This document shows positions 7,229 to 12,199 of a stretch of DNA of 12,199 bases, in pieces. The notes beneath the pieces were generated by a model, which was not told the origin of the DNA, searched no databases, and saw only the letters and a list, made by a program, of their open reading frames with translations. Source of the DNA: Desulfuromonadaceae bacterium GWC2_58_13 (GTDB lineage Bacteria; Desulfobacterota; Desulfuromonadia; Desulfuromonadales; Trichloromonadaceae); assembly GCA_001825565.1 (NCBI GenBank), contig MHXM01000004.1, positions 716-12,914 of the forward strand, given 5' to 3'. Position 1 is the first letter of the stretch. Each line of letters opens with the position of its first letter. The position numbers were made by a program, and so were the translations under genes.

Positions 7229-8255
7229 TCGGTACGGAGCGTGTCGGCCCGTCGCGGCTGACCGTAAAAATGCATTGAAAGACACTTTCGGCCGTAAAAT
7301 CGAATACCTGCGACTCTCCATCACCGACCGTTGCAATCTACGCTGCCGTTACTGCATGCCCGAAGAAGGGGTGGAATCGGTCGGCCACGGCGGGATCCTC
7401 TCCTACGAAGACCTGCTGCGTATCGCGGCGGCCGCCACCCGCCTCGGAGTCAGCAAAATCCGCGTCACCGGTGGCGAACCACTGGTGCGCAAAGGAATCG
7501 TCGGCTTTGTGAAAGAGCTGGCCGCCCTGCCGGGACAGCCGGAAATCACCCTGACCACCAACGGCCTGCTGCTCGACCAGATGGCCGCGGACCTCAAGCA
7601 GGCCGGACTCTCCAGGGTCAACGTCAGCCTCGACACCCTGCGCGAAGACCGCTTCGAGCAAATTACCCGGCGCCCCGGCCTGCAACGGGTGCTGGATGGC
7701 ATCCACCGGGCCGCCGCTGTCGGCTTGGCTCCGTTGAAGATCAACATGGTGCCGATTCGCGAAGTCAACGCCGATGAAATCGCCGATTTTGGCCGGCTCT
7801 CCCTGGAGCATCCCTGGGAAATACGATTCATCGAGTTCATGCCGGTCAGCGGCGGCCTCGGTTACAGCGCCGAAAACCGTTTCTCGGCGCAGGAAATCAT
7901 GACCGAACTCGAAAGCATTGGACCGCTTACCCCCGTCGAACGCAGCGGCCCGGCCGGCCCGGCCCGGCTGTTCCGTTACCGCGACAGCCCCGGACGGGTC
8001 GGAGTGATTCCCGCCATCTCGAGCCATTTCTGCGGCGAATGCAATCGACTGCGGGTAACCGCCGATGGCCGCATCCGCCCCTGTCTTCTTTGCTCGGATG
8101 AACTGGATATCAGGGAAGCTTTGCGCCGGAACGCCAGCGATGCGGAACTTGAGGAATTGCTGCGGGCGGCCGTTGTGGCCAAGCCCAGGCAGCATCGGGT
8201 GGGCGAAAAGGATTACAAGGAAGGATCGCGGGGCATGCAGAAGATCGGCGGTTAA
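7218..8255 (+). CDS. moaA: GTP 3',8-cyclase MoaA (molybdenum cofactor biosynthesis)
   Basis: The 345-residue product is a radical SAM enzyme that converts GTP to 3',8-cyclo-7,8-dihydro-GTP, the first step of molybdopterin synthesis. The N-terminal [4Fe-4S]/SAM cluster motif CxxxCxxC is C39-C43-C46 in CNLRCRYC. VTGGEP is the radical-SAM glycine motif. The second, GTP-binding cluster is held by C272, C275 and C289 (CGECNRLRVTADGRIRPC). The chain ends in the conserved Gly-Gly that is needed for activity in MoaA. The ATG lies inside the last codons of pilT, implying translational coupling; the Shine-Dalgarno (CAGG) is weak. No other in-frame ATG exists before the first Fe-S motif. It is followed by a terminator, so pilT-moaA looks like a two-gene unit. 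Confidence 0.97.
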   Translation: MPNNRYGACRPVAADRKNALKDTFGRKIEYLRLSITDRCNLRCRYCMPEEGVESVGHGGILSYEDLLRIAAAATRLGVSKIRVTGGEPLVRKGIVGFVKELAALPGQPEITLTTNGLLLDQMAADLKQAGLSRVNVSLDTLREDRFEQITRRPGLQRVLDGIHRAAAVGLAPLKINMVPIREVNADEIADFGRLSLEHPWEIRFIEFMPVSGGLGYSAENRFSAQEIMTELESIGPLTPVERSGPAGPARLFRYRDSPGRVGVIPAISSHFCGECNRLRVTADGRIRPCLLCSDELDIREALRRNASDAELEELLRAAVVAKPRQHRVGEKDYKEGSRGMQKIGG

Positions 8256-8259
8256 CGCT

Positions 8260-8288
8260 AAAAAGGGCGGCCAACGGGCCGCCCTTTT
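8260..8288. terminator. Bidirectional intrinsic terminator after moaA
   Basis: GGGCGGCC (8265-8272) and GGCCGCCC (8277-8284) form a perfect 8-bp stem with an AACG loop. It is flanked by AAAAA on the left and TTTT on the right, and serves moaA and the convergent cytochrome gene. Confidence 0.93.
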
Positions 8289-8301
8289 CGGTTGGAAAGG
8301 G

Positions 8302-8622
8302 CTATTCGCGGATATGACAGCGGCTGCAGTTGCCTACCACGGCAAAAGCCCGCTGGCCATTGTGACAGACACCGCAGAGACGACCGGCGTAAATCTCTTC
8401 CATGGTGATTTTCACCGTCCCCTGCTTCATCTTGGGAAACATGCCGTCGTTATGACATTCCATGCACTTGATGCCGGCATCCTTGTGAACTTGGCCATCG
8501 AAAAACACCTTGCCCAGCGGACTCTCGCTGAAAGTCAGGATTTTCCCCGGCGGAACGGCCAGGGCTACGCCGCACAACCCCACACCCAGAACCAGCGCTG
8601 CAACAACAAATCGAATACGCAT
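8302..8622 (-). CDS. Periplasmic triheme cytochrome c (c7/c3-like)
   Basis: The 106-residue product has a signal peptide of about 22 residues (MRIRFVVAALVLGVGLCGVA, then LA), giving a periplasmic protein of about 84 residues. It has three CxxCH heme motifs: C53-H57, C83-H87 and C99-H103. The segment VFFDGQVHKDAG before heme 1 is the variant of the FxHxxH distal-ligand region seen in c7-type triheme proteins; here a single histidine, H46, remains. No other histidine is available in the mature part, so at least two hemes must have Met or another distal ligand or be five-coordinate. C17 in the signal sequence does not fit a lipobox. A perfect AAGGAGGT lies 7 bases before the ATG. Role: small electron carrier, partner unknown. 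Confidence 0.88.
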   Translation of the reverse strand: MRIRFVVAALVLGVGLCGVALAVPPGKILTFSESPLGKVFFDGQVHKDAGIKCMECHNDGMFPKMKQGTVKITMEEIYAGRLCGVCHNGQRAFAVVGNCSRCHIRE

Positions 8623-8666
8623 CGGACGACCTCCTTGTTATGACATGGACGATGTACTGAGTTCAA

Positions 8667-8694
8667 AGTATGCCGCAACCGGCATGAAAAGCAA
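8667..8694 (-). promoter_or_regulatory. Candidate promoter of the cytochrome gene with a hairpin in the spacer
   Basis: On the minus strand TTGCTT (8694-8689) and CATACT (8672-8667) are spaced by 16 bases, each a partial match. The spacer is largely a perfect inverted repeat, ATGCCG-CAAC-CGGCAT on the plus strand (8670-8685), which may be an operator. Confidence 0.3.
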
Positions 8695-8715
8695 CCGGGG
8701 AGAAGGTCCGCCTTC

Positions 8716-8731
8716 CGGTGCGAAAATTGCA
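8716..8731 (+). promoter_or_regulatory. Sigma-54 (RpoN) type promoter for the lytic transglycosylase gene
   Basis: CGGTGCG-AAAA-TTGCA matches the -24/-12 consensus TGGCACG-N4-TTGC, with GG at 8717-8718 and GC at 8729-8730, exactly 10 bases apart. Predicted transcription start near 8742 is 10 bases before the ribosome binding site region of the downstream gene. Confidence 0.6.
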
Positions 8732-8765
8732 TTTAATCAAGGCCAGGCTAAAAGAGGGAGGTTCC

Positions 8766-9491
8766 ATGTCGATCAAACCCACCGATGTGCTTCAGGCACT
8801 GGCCATGCTGGACCAGACCGGCCGCCGCTCCAAAACGGGCGAGCCGCAGAGAACCGGCTTTTCCGACGTCCTCGCCGCGGTTTCGTCAGGAGGCGCGACC
8901 GACGTCCGGGCACTGGCCGAGATGTGCCGGCTGGAGATGATGCGCGGCAGCTTCGACTTTGCCGACGATCAGGATTTCGAACAAAGCTTTCAGTTCCCCC
9001 TGTCCTCCCTGAGCGCTTATACCGCATCGAGTCAAAGAAATGACCTGCCGCCCCCCCCTTCGGCAGCGGAATCTCTCAGCCATCCACGGAGCGCCGCCCA
9101 AACCGACGCCAGGGTCACCGATATCGCCCATCGGGCCGCGGAACGCTATGGCGTCGATCCGGCCCTGGTCAAGGCGGTCATCAAGGCCGAAAGCGATTTC
9201 AACCCCAACGTGGAGTCCAAGGTTGGCGCCCAGGGACTCATGCAGCTGATGCCGGGAACCGCCAGGGATCTCGGCGTCTCCGACCCCTTTGATCCCGAAC
9301 AGAACGTCATGGGCGGCACCCGTTATCTCAAGCAGCTGCTTAACAAATACGGTGGCGACCTGGACAAAACCCTGGCCGCCTACAACTGGGGCCCGGGCAA
9401 TGTCGACCGCAAGGGAATCGACACCCTGCCCGACGAAACCCACACCTATCTCAGCCGCGTCAAACGGTTTCAATCCGAATTTCTCGCCTGA
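8766..9491 (+). CDS. SLT-family lytic transglycosylase without signal peptide
   Basis: The 241-residue product has a C-terminal goose-type SLT domain (about residues 113-241) that cleaves peptidoglycan glycan strands, releasing 1,6-anhydro-muropeptides. The catalytic Glu is E142 in AVIKAESDF. GAQGLMQLMPGTA (154-166) and AYNWGPGNV (205-213) are the other SLT signatures. The first ~110 residues are low in hydrophobicity, with no signal peptide or membrane segment, and contain a proline/serine-rich linker (94-110). Export may therefore use a specialised route such as the flagellar type III apparatus, as in FlgJ-like or rod-associated hydrolases; this is inference. The ATG at 8766 has GGGAGG just upstream; an earlier ATG at 8718 falls inside the sigma-54 site and is rejected. 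The sigma-54 promoter also fits a motility role. Confidence 0.9.
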   Translation: MSIKPTDVLQALAMLDQTGRRSKTGEPQRTGFSDVLAAVSSGGATDVRALAEMCRLEMMRGSFDFADDQDFEQSFQFPLSSLSAYTASSQRNDLPPPPSAAESLSHPRSAAQTDARVTDIAHRAAERYGVDPALVKAVIKAESDFNPNVESKVGAQGLMQLMPGTARDLGVSDPFDPEQNVMGGTRYLKQLLNKYGGDLDKTLAAYNWGPGNVDRKGIDTLPDETHTYLSRVKRFQSEFLA

Positions 9492-9537
9492 CAAAAAAAG
9501 ATGGCGTCGCCATCGGAAGACTTTTTGCGAAAAGATC

Positions 9538-9569
9538 AAAAAAGGCGGACCGCAAACGGTCCGCCTTTT
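9538..9569. terminator. Bidirectional intrinsic terminator between the transglycosylase and torD-family genes
   Basis: GGCGGACCG (9544-9552) and CGGTCCGCC (9557-9565) make a perfect 9-bp stem with a CAAA loop. It has TTTT on the right and six A on the left, which is a strong U-tract for the minus-strand chaperone transcript. Confidence 0.95.
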
Positions 9570-9597
9570 AGGTTCAATATCCGCACGGCTACGCTGG

Positions 9598-10206
9598 TCA
9601 AGGCAATCGATCCAGCCAATCCTTCTCCATCGTGCAAAACCGTTGCAGCAGCCGGGCGCCCCAATGATAAAACGGGTGGCCGGCCGGATCCTTTTCCATC
9701 CGAATGCAAAACGGAATCACCCAGGGGAGCAGTAACTCACCAACAAAAACCCTCTGCTTAACCGTTTTGTCCCGTGCCCCCTCAATGTCCCTGCGCCCCA
9801 ATGCCTCTTCCTCCTGGCTCACCAGATAATACAGAAATTCCAGCTCGGTGGCCAGGTAGTCGGGCGGCTCGCCGCCACCTTCCAGGGATAGATCCTCGGC
9901 CCGATAAGCCTCCAGCACTTTGAGGGAGCTTTGCCCCATCAGAATGCCGTCCCGCTCCAGATACAGAGAACCGTACGGAGGCGCCGGTACACCGCCCAAA
10001 CGGTTGATGAACTGGTTGGTAAACCCGGTTTCCAGATCCAGCAGGATGTCATCTTCAAGCAGGACCGGCGGTGACTCAGTCCCGGTCAACCGGGCCGCCT
10101 CTTCGGCGTCCCCCCTGGCCAGCGCGTCGATCAGTTGCGGGTCGGGATAAGCAAACACTTGCGCCAGAAACCGGTAAAGCAGTTTCCGCTCACTCACATG
10201 AAGCAT
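9598..10206 (-). CDS. TorD/DmsD-family redox-enzyme maturation chaperone
   Basis: The 202-residue, all-helical cytoplasmic protein has the features of the TorD family: RKLLYRFLAQVFAYPDPQL near the N-terminus, the APPYGSLYLERDGILMG segment (about 95-111), and EPPDYLATELEFLYYL (about 133-148). The last corresponds to the family's E-P-x-D-H-x-x-x-E-L-x-F signature with His changed to Tyr. Such chaperones bind the Tat signal of a molybdoenzyme and help insert molybdenum cofactor. No molybdoenzyme is in the window, so its client is unknown. Start: the ATG at 10206 has AAGGAG 6 bases upstream; in-frame ATGs at 10221 and 10272 lack such a site. It is 111 bases downstream of the GlcF-like gene. Confidence 0.88.
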   Translation of the reverse strand: MLHVSERKLLYRFLAQVFAYPDPQLIDALARGDAEEAARLTGTESPPVLLEDDILLDLETGFTNQFINRLGGVPAPPYGSLYLERDGILMGQSSLKVLEAYRAEDLSLEGGGEPPDYLATELEFLYYLVSQEEEALGRRDIEGARDKTVKQRVFVGELLLPWVIPFCIRMEKDPAGHPFYHWGARLLQRFCTMEKDWLDRLP

Positions 10207-10317
10207 CCGTATCTCCTTCATCGATGATGATTCGGTTTTTAACAAGACACCGTGAACGAGTGCAATTATCATGCAAACATGCTGTATCGGTTGCCCAACC
10301 GCCTGACCAAGATCCGA

Positions 10318-11583
10318 TCATTTAGTATCGGGCAACGCGGCGACCACCAGTTCGAGCAGATGGACCACTTGCTGCGACAACCCGGCGTGATTGACCGAAT
10401 CCTGCAGCTGCATGATGCATCCCGGGCAATCGGTGGCCACCAGTTCGGCGCCGCTGGCGCCGATATTGGCGGCTTTCTTGGCGCCGATCTTCTTGCTCGT
10501 CTCGTAGTGGTAGACCGAATAAGTGCCGCCCAGACCGCAGCAGGTGCCGGCCGCCGCCATTTCGACGAACTCCACCTGTGGCAGCGCCTTGAGGATCTGC
10601 CGGGGTTCCTTGGTGATGCCTCGGGTGCGCAGATGACAGGGATCGTGGTAGGTGACTTTGATCCGCTTGGCCGCCTTCGGCAGCGCCGCCAGCTTCTCCG
10701 GCAGGCCGTGCTTGGCCAGAAAAACGAAGATGTCCATGGTCTTGGCCGCCAGCGCCGGGTAATCGCCGCCCAGATCGGCGTAGATCTTGCCGATGCCGGC
10801 GTTGCAGGAGGCACAGGCGGTCACCACGTAATCGGCCGGAATGCGATTCAGAGCCGCCAGATTCCGCGCCGCCAGCTCCTCCACCGTTTTGGCGGCGCCG
10901 GCGCTGACCGCCGGCAGGCCGCAGCAGGCCTGATCCTTGGGGATGATCACCGTCACCCCGAGAAACTTCAGGATTTTGAGAAACGCCTCGCCAATGGCCG
11001 GATACATGTAGTTGATGCCGCAGCCGGTGAAAAAGGCCACCGTCGGCGCCCCTTCCTTACCTGGGATCCGCTCCGGCACCCGCTCGCGAAAGGGCTTGGC
11101 GGCAATCGGCGGCAGGGTGCGGCCGGCGTCGATATAAGGCGCCGGAAAGCGCAGGCGCAGGCCGCTGTTTTCCGGCAACTGTTTGAACAGCAGCGACGAC
11201 AGGGCGCCGCCGGTCTTGGCCAGCATATTCATCAACTTCGGCCGGCCGAGGACCGCGGTCAGGGCCTTGCCGAAACTGCTGAGCCCGCGCTGTTCGGCGA
11301 TGCGCCGACGGGCGGCGGCGACGATCTCTTCGGTCGGCACCTTATTCGGACACTGGGCGCAGCAGCTGCCGCACAGCAGGCACTGGCTGAGATCCTCCAG
11401 TACCTTGGCTTCGAGGCCGATCTCGCCGTCGAGCACGGCCCCGGCCAGCGCCACCTTGCCCCGCGCCACCCGCCCTTCATGTTTTTCGACGCCGAAAACC
11501 GGACAATGAGCCCGACAGGCGCCGCACCTGACGCATTGTTCGATCTCTTCACGATATTCTTCAAGGTCTTTAAGTTTGGTCAT
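10318..11583 (-). CDS. GlcF/LutA/HdrD-like iron-sulfur oxidoreductase subunit
   Basis: The 421-residue product has two ferredoxin-type [4Fe-4S] motifs near the N-terminus (C17-C20-C23-C27 and C68-C71-C74-C78). Two CCG (DUF3390/cysteine-rich) domains follow: GCGINYMYP...CCGLP, and DPCHLRTRG...CCGLGG...DCPGC. This is the layout of the iron-sulfur subunit of glycolate or lactate oxidase and of HdrD-like proteins, which pass electrons from a flavoprotein to quinone or other carriers. No signal peptide or membrane segment is seen. The usual flavoprotein partner (GlcD-like) is not adjacent: the gene upstream, 14 bases away, encodes a TPR protein. Start: ATG 11583 gives the family's short N-terminus; the upstream extension overlaps the TPR gene. 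The Shine-Dalgarno is weak (AGAGAAA), which suggests coupling to the TPR gene. Confidence 0.88.
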   Translation of the reverse strand: MTKLKDLEEYREEIEQCVRCGACRAHCPVFGVEKHEGRVARGKVALAGAVLDGEIGLEAKVLEDLSQCLLCGSCCAQCPNKVPTEEIVAAARRRIAEQRGLSSFGKALTAVLGRPKLMNMLAKTGGALSSLLFKQLPENSGLRLRFPAPYIDAGRTLPPIAAKPFRERVPERIPGKEGAPTVAFFTGCGINYMYPAIGEAFLKILKFLGVTVIIPKDQACCGLPAVSAGAAKTVEELAARNLAALNRIPADYVVTACASCNAGIGKIYADLGGDYPALAAKTMDIFVFLAKHGLPEKLAALPKAAKRIKVTYHDPCHLRTRGITKEPRQILKALPQVEFVEMAAAGTCCGLGGTYSVYHYETSKKIGAKKAANIGASGAELVATDCPGCIMQLQDSVNHAGLSQQVVHLLELVVAALPDTK

Positions 11584-11597
11584 GGATTTCTCTGAAG

Positions 11598-12199
11598 TCA
11601 CTGGGTTGTTGAAGAAGAGATTGAGGCGACTTCGCTGAGTCGCAATTGAGCTGCGTTCAGCAGGTTGCGAAAATCTTCGTTTTCCGGGAATGCGGTCGCC
11701 AACCGTTGCCGGATCGTAACACATTCGGTGAACGCTGCCCGCGCCTCCTTCAATCGTCCGAGGTCGCGGGCCACAGTACCGACGTTGTCGAGGGCGATGG
11801 AGAGGTCGCGCAGGGTTTGCGGGGTGTCGCCGACCTGTGTTCGCAGTTGGCGGAAGATGCCGAGGCTTTCCCGGAAGGCATCTCGTGCCTCCTCCCGTTC
11901 ACCAAGGGCAAGGGCCACCCGGCCTAAGTTGTCGAGGGAGATGGAGAGGTCACGCAGAACTTCCGGAAGGTCACCACGCTTTGCCCGAAGTTGACGACGG
12001 ATGTCGAGGTTTTCACGGAAGACGTTCTGTGCTTCTTCAAGTTGCCCGAGGTCGCGGGCAACTTGACCTATGTTATCAAGCACTACGGAGCGGAGACGCA
12101 AAGTTTGGGACGACTTGCCAAGTTGTTCGCATAACAGATGGTTAAGGGAGAGGCTTTCCCGAAAGACATTCTGTGCTTCATCAAGTGCCCCGCTAGCGT
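11598..12199 (-). CDS. Tetratricopeptide repeat protein, C-terminal part (5' end outside window)
   Basis: An open frame enters from the right edge and ends at 11598; at least 200 codons are visible. It consists of 48-residue repeats, each a long TPR-like helical pair. The pattern is LEEAxxxFRExLxIxRQL...GDxPxxLRDLSIxLDNxGxVAxxLG, seen in two well-conserved copies, one more diverged copy upstream and a degenerate last copy ending SEVASISSSTTQ. No catalytic domain is visible. Such arrays are protein-interaction scaffolds and often sit behind NTPase or CHAT protease domains, but the N-terminal part is not in the window, so no function can be given. It reads toward the GlcF-like gene, 14 bases away. 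Confidence 0.8.
   Translation of the reverse strand, partial: ASGALDEAQNVFRESLSLNHLLCEQLGKSSQTLRLRSVVLDNIGQVARDLGQLEEAQNVFRENLDIRRQLRAKRGDLPEVLRDLSISLDNLGRVALALGEREEARDAFRESLGIFRQLRTQVGDTPQTLRDLSIALDNVGTVARDLGRLKEARAAFTECVTIRQRLATAFPENEDFRNLLNAAQLRLSEVASISSSTTQ
11720..12199. repeat. 144-bp tandem repeat within the TPR gene
   Basis: The motif ttgtcgaggg (plus strand) at 11785 recurs at 11929 and, diverged, at 12073, giving an exact 144-bp period (48 codons). Neighbouring bases, such as 'gatggagaggtc', are also kept between the first two copies. The array continues past the window edge. Confidence 0.85.

Noticed and set aside
6041..7336. 431-codon minus-strand frame across the riboswitch and pilT
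   Set aside because: Antisense of pilT and of the riboswitch terminator; no ribosome binding site or recognisable domain.
7338..8195. 285-codon minus-strand frame opposite moaA
   Set aside because: Antisense shadow of a complete, motif-confirmed moaA.
9500..9514. GATGGC-GTC-GCCATC hairpin after the transglycosylase stop, followed by TTTTT
   Set aside because: The T-run starts six bases after the stem, so it is a poor intrinsic terminator; the stem at 9544-9565 is far stronger.
10288..10301. CGGTTG/CAACCG inverted repeat just after the GlcF-like stop codon
   Set aside because: Short stem, two-base centre, no T-run; not enough to call a terminator or operator.
10252..11595. 447-codon plus-strand frame opposite the GlcF-like gene
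   Set aside because: Antisense shadow; translation is Gln/Arg/Gly-rich, while the minus strand has two Fe-S motifs and CCG domains.
11720..12199. Regularly spaced repeats as a CRISPR array
   Set aside because: The period is 144 bp, divisible by three, and lies within an open frame with a TPR pattern; there are no unique spacers.

Overview
The window looks like chromosomal DNA from a GC-rich member of the Desulfuromonadales (Geobacter/Desulfuromonas/Pelobacter-like; Desulfobacterota). This is an inference from the combination of a GEMM-type riboswitch on a pilT gene, a periplasmic c7-like triheme cytochrome, a CIRCE-controlled groESL operon, a sigma-54 type promoter, a TorD-family chaperone and a GlcF-type iron-sulfur protein. 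No species can be named from the sequence alone.

Left part (1-2541): the window opens with the first 16 codons of a class V aminotransferase gene on the minus strand. Its leader carries a ZTP (pfl) riboswitch whose 3' half is also the 5' arm of an intrinsic terminator. A divergent promoter pair separates it from a plus-strand gene for an exported protein. That protein has three tandem shortened PhnD-like domains, proline-rich linkers and a C-terminal domain I do not recognise.

Centre-left (2542-4837): groES-groEL, with a sigma-70 promoter directly followed by a perfect CIRCE operator, a long structured leader, and a strong bidirectional terminator.

Centre (4838-8290): a minus-strand PP-loop sulfurtransferase-like protein with a C-terminal NFACT-R-like RNA-binding domain converges on groEL. 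Divergent from it, a GEMM-I (cyclic di-GMP class) riboswitch and terminator precede pilT. pilT overlaps moaA by 11 bp, so the riboswitch probably controls both the pilus retraction ATPase and the first enzyme of molybdenum cofactor synthesis. A bidirectional terminator closes the operon.

Right part (8290-12199): a small periplasmic triheme cytochrome c (minus) lies divergent from a lytic transglycosylase with a sigma-54-like promoter. After another bidirectional terminator come three minus-strand genes: a TorD-family chaperone, a GlcF-like protein with two [4Fe-4S] motifs and two CCG domains, and the 3' end of a TPR protein built on a 144-bp tandem repeat that runs off the window.

The most notable points are the two riboswitches, the likely coupling of c-di-GMP sensing to pilT plus moaA, the triple mini-PhnD protein, and the PP-loop/NFACT-R fusion with a CxxC...C pattern suggestive of an Fe-S dependent tRNA thiolase.
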